From positions 1-39,141 of the forward strand of contig JAEUJP010000241.1 in assembly GCA_016793725.1 (NCBI GenBank): a stretch of DNA of 39,141 bases, given 5' to 3'. The first letter of the stretch is position 1; the number at the start of each line of letters is the position of its first letter. Under the pieces are notes generated by a model. The model was not told where the DNA came from. It made no database searches and saw only the letters and a list, made by a program, of their open reading frames with translations. The DNA comes from Myxococcaceae bacterium. Its GTDB lineage: Bacteria > Myxococcota > Myxococcia > Myxococcales > Myxococcaceae. This document shows positions 36,996 to 39,141 of the stretch, one piece after another. Made by a program: the position numbers and the translations under genes.

Positions 36996-38704
36996 GACGC
37001 CCCCTTCTGCAGCTGCGACGGCAGATCTCGCTTCGGCACGTTCACGCTGATGAGCACCGGGCCGGCCGCGCCGCGTGCGGCGTCGAGCGCGGCTTTCAGC
37101 TCTGCGGCCGAGCTCACGGCCGAGGCCTGCTTGAAGCCGAGGGCCTTCGCGAGGCCGGGGTAGTCCCACCGGGCGAGCGCGAGGTAGGGGTGCTCGGCGG
37201 CGCCCTCTTTCGCGAAGAAGCCCGGCTCGAGCAGCCACTGCTCGATGCCGTAGAGGCCGTTGTCGAGCACGATGACGATGCTCTTGAGCTGAGCGCGCGC
37301 CATCGACGACAGCGACTGGGCGGTCATCTGAAAGCCGCCGTCGCCGCAGACGACGAGCGGGCGCTTGCCGTTCGCGAGCGCAGCACCGATCGCCGCGCCG
37401 GCCGAGAAGCCGATGGCCTGCCACACGGCGTTGCAGATGAACGGGCCCTTCACGTCGAGGTCGGCGGCCGGGTACATCGACAGGCTGGTGTCGGTGAGCA
37501 CGGTGAACGAGTCGTCGAGAAAGGCGCTGACGGTGCCGAGCACCTGATCATAGAGGCTCGGGCTCGCCGCGACCGACTTGCGGCGCGCGGCGAAGTCGCG
37601 GCCGGCGAGCGGGTTGGTGGCGGCGTGCTCGGGCTTCGGCGTGTACGCCGCCTTGTTCAGCTCTTCGAGCAGCGCCGGCAGTGAGACCTGCCCGGCCGAC
37701 GCAGAGACGAGCGCCTTGCTCGTGGCGACGTCGCGGTACTGCCGGCCGAAGACGACGCCCAGCGCGATGACCGCGTCGGACTTCTCGACGAGCTCGCGCA
37801 CCGCGGGCACCGAGTTGAGGCCGATGTAGACACCGGCGAAGCCCTCGGTCGCCTCGGCGATCTGCCCCTTGCCGAGCATCGTCGTGACCCACGGCACGCC
37901 GAGCTTGCGCACGAGGGCGGCGACCTGGGCGCCGAGGCCATGGCGCTGGAGCTCGACCCCGAGCAGCAGCACCGGCCGCTTCGCGTCACCGAGCCGGGCG
38001 ACGATCTTCTCGGCGAGCGCGCCCTCTTTGCCGCTGGCCTTCGGCGTGCCCGGCAGCGCCGCCCCGGGTGCCGCGACCGGCAGCGACCACACGTCTTTGG
38101 GGATCTCGACGTACGCGGGCCGCCGCTCGCTCAAGGCTGCGCTGATCGCGGCGTCGACGATGCGGGCGACGTCGTCTTTCGTCTCGGCGCGGCCCGCGAA
38201 CGCGGTGACCTCGCGAAACATCGTGAGGTCGACCTGGTCTTTGCCGGTCGAGTGCGAGAACAGCGTCTGGCTCTCGCGCTGGAGCTTCAAGTCGAGCTTC
38301 GTGGGGCCGCCGTTGACGACGACGATGGGGCTCTTCTCGGCGTAGGCGCCTGCGATGACGCTCATCAGGCTCATGGTGCCGACGCCGTAGGTGACCGAGA
38401 CGGCGCCGAGGCCGCGGGCGCGCGCGAAGCCGTCGGCGGCGTAGCCGGCCTCGAGATCGCTGCTGGTGACGACGACCTTGCCCGCGGCGGCGGCGGCGGC
38501 GAAGAGCGGGTCACAGGTGGCGCCGGGGACGCCGAAGAGCACGTCGGCGCCGTGCTGGGCGAGGCGCTTGACGATGTAGTCGGCGGCGGTGGGGCCTGCG
38601 GGCGCCTTCGCGGCGGCGAGCGCGCCCGGCGAGACGAGCACGCCGGCAGCAGACGCGAGCAGAAATTCACGGCGCGAGACGAAGGCGAAGTCCGTGTCGT
38701 CCAT
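36992..38704 (-). CDS. Tat-exported ThDP-dependent 2-oxoacid decarboxylase/carboligase-like enzyme
   Basis: The 570 residues begin with a model twin-arginine signal (SRREFLLASAAGVLV). A full three-domain thiamine-diphosphate enzyme follows. The N-terminal Pyr domain (about 38-205) holds DLEAGYAADGFAR, the middle domain about 225-370, and the PP domain about 385-560 with GDG (454-456) and the paired DN (481-482) completing the metal/ThDP signature. The position of the catalytic Glu that activates ThDP (Glu51 in yeast pyruvate decarboxylase) is Asp83 here, with a Glu two residues on. The FSHSTGK segment (149-155) matches the His-containing loop of 2-oxoacid decarboxylases. Folded export with cofactor fits Tat. 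It precedes and overlaps the D-amino-acid-oxidase-like gene by 4 bp. Confidence 0.85.
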   Translation of the reverse strand: MDDTDFAFVSRREFLLASAAGVLVSPGALAAAKAPAGPTAADYIVKRLAQHGADVLFGVPGATCDPLFAAAAAAGKVVVTSSDLEAGYAADGFARARGLGAVSVTYGVGTMSLMSVIAGAYAEKSPIVVVNGGPTKLDLKLQRESQTLFSHSTGKDQVDLTMFREVTAFAGRAETKDDVARIVDAAISAALSERRPAYVEIPKDVWSLPVAAPGAALPGTPKASGKEGALAEKIVARLGDAKRPVLLLGVELQRHGLGAQVAALVRKLGVPWVTTMLGKGQIAEATEGFAGVYIGLNSVPAVRELVEKSDAVIALGVVFGRQYRDVATSKALVSASAGQVSLPALLEELNKAAYTPKPEHAATNPLAGRDFAARRKSVAASPSLYDQVLGTVSAFLDDSFTVLTDTSLSMYPAADLDVKGPFICNAVWQAIGFSAGAAIGAALANGKRPLVVCGDGGFQMTAQSLSSMARAQLKSIVIVLDNGLYGIEQWLLEPGFFAKEGAAEHPYLALARWDYPGLAKALGFKQASAVSSAAELKAALDAARGAAGPVLISVNVPKRDLPSQLQKGAS

Positions 38705-38731
38705 TGCTCTGCGACGCTAGCATCGCGGCAC

Positions 38732-39141
38732 ATGGCCGAAACCGAGAAGGTCGCGAAGCACCTCGAGGCAGCGGCGAAGGGAAAGCCGGCCGAGTCGTTC
38801 GCAGCGCTGCTGAGAGCGTGGGAGCTGCACAAGTCTGAGGCGCTGCGCGAGACGATCTTGGCGGCCGACGCCGCAGAGGGCCTGCCGGCGTTCGAGGGGG
38901 CGACGGTCGAGTGGCTGAAGGGGCTGACGAAGGCGCGCGCGCACGAGCGCGGGCCCTACTTCGCGACGCTCAAGGGGCCGAAGGTGGCCGACACGCTTCG
39001 CCGCCTGAACGAGGCCGCGAGCTTCGGTCAAGACCCGCGGCGCCCCCCCGGCGGCGCGGCGCGGGGGGCCGAGGGGCCCGACGCGGCCCCCGCGGCGACG
39101 CCCCCGGGGACGGCGGCGGGCAGCCTCGGCCCGGCCACGGG
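38732..39141 (+). CDS. Hypothetical protein, 3' partial
   Basis: An ATG 27 bp from the divergent ThDP-enzyme gene begins a frame that runs off the right end (136 complete codons). The visible part is helical and rich in Ala, Glu and Lys: a repeat-like opening MAETEKVAKHLEAA, then FAALLRAWELHKSEALRETIL, which resembles helical leader segments of Myxococcota repeat proteins in a general way only. From about residue 102 the sequence becomes Pro/Gly/Ala-rich and the DNA nearly pure G/C; this stretch may be sequencing or assembly error. No family assigned. Confidence 0.5.
   Translation, partial: MAETEKVAKHLEAAAKGKPAESFAALLRAWELHKSEALRETILAADAAEGLPAFEGATVEWLKGLTKARAHERGPYFATLKGPKVADTLRRLNEAASFGQDPRRPPGGAARGAEGPDAAPAATPPGTAAGSLGPAT

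Overview
The window is a contiguous piece of a high-GC bacterial chromosome, most likely from the phylum Myxococcota. The grounds are an MglA-family GTPase, a DUF4388 (PatA-N-like) protein, a CHASE2 adenylate cyclase beside a Crp-type regulator, many lipoproteins with Asp-Ala-Gly or Gly-Gly-Ser linkers, Cys-rich secreted repeats, and a small ribbon-helix-helix protein. Coding density is very high. Neighbouring genes often overlap by 4 bp, and no gene-free stretch exceeds about 180 bp. I see no insertion sequence, phage or CRISPR array. Most of the window is core or housekeeping gene content.

Left part (1-14.3 kb). An adenylate cyclase and a Crp/Fnr regulator lie in tandem on the minus strand. 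A secreted pectate-lyase-like lipoprotein follows on the plus strand. A tightly packed plus-strand run then holds purM, purN, an FAD oxidoreductase and a short murQ. A ROK-type kinase converges on murQ. anmK and an MglA-like GTPase with a long C-terminal extension come next, facing a DUF4388 protein. murQ, the ROK kinase and anmK suggest cell-wall sugar recycling. A phosphatase-superfamily metalloenzyme and a gluzincin-type lipoprotein close the block, whose end lies inside a perfect 61-bp direct repeat.

Middle part (14.3-29 kb). This holds TldD/PmbA, a SerB-like HAD phosphatase, a Cys-module lipoprotein, a VWA lipoprotein, Lon protease with a fine UUCG-capped terminator, a UDP-glucuronate-decarboxylase-like epimerase, and a 59-residue ribbon-helix-helix gene. 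The RHH gene is divergent from a lipoprotein with 24-residue Ca-loop-like repeats. A Cys-rich lipoprotein, a SPOR protein, SppA, a membrane protein with RanBP2-type zinc fingers, and two more lipoproteins follow.

Right part (28.6-39.1 kb). A tRNA-maturation neighbourhood holds mnmA, cca and tRNA-Arg(CCT). The cca start codon begins on the tRNA discriminator base. Then come a PNGase F-like lipoprotein, a small membrane protein, a regulator with two tandem LuxR-type helix-turn-helix domains, a DUF4124 protein and a poly(hydroxybutyrate)-depolymerase-type esterase lipoprotein. The most unusual locus is at 35.8-38.7 kb: a Tat-exported ThDP enzyme overlapping a Tat-exported D-amino-acid-oxidase homologue whose sequence is circularly permuted. 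Together they could turn D-amino acids into 2-oxo acids and then aldehydes outside the cytoplasm. The last ~100 bp are almost pure G/C homopolymer-like sequence and may be unreliable.
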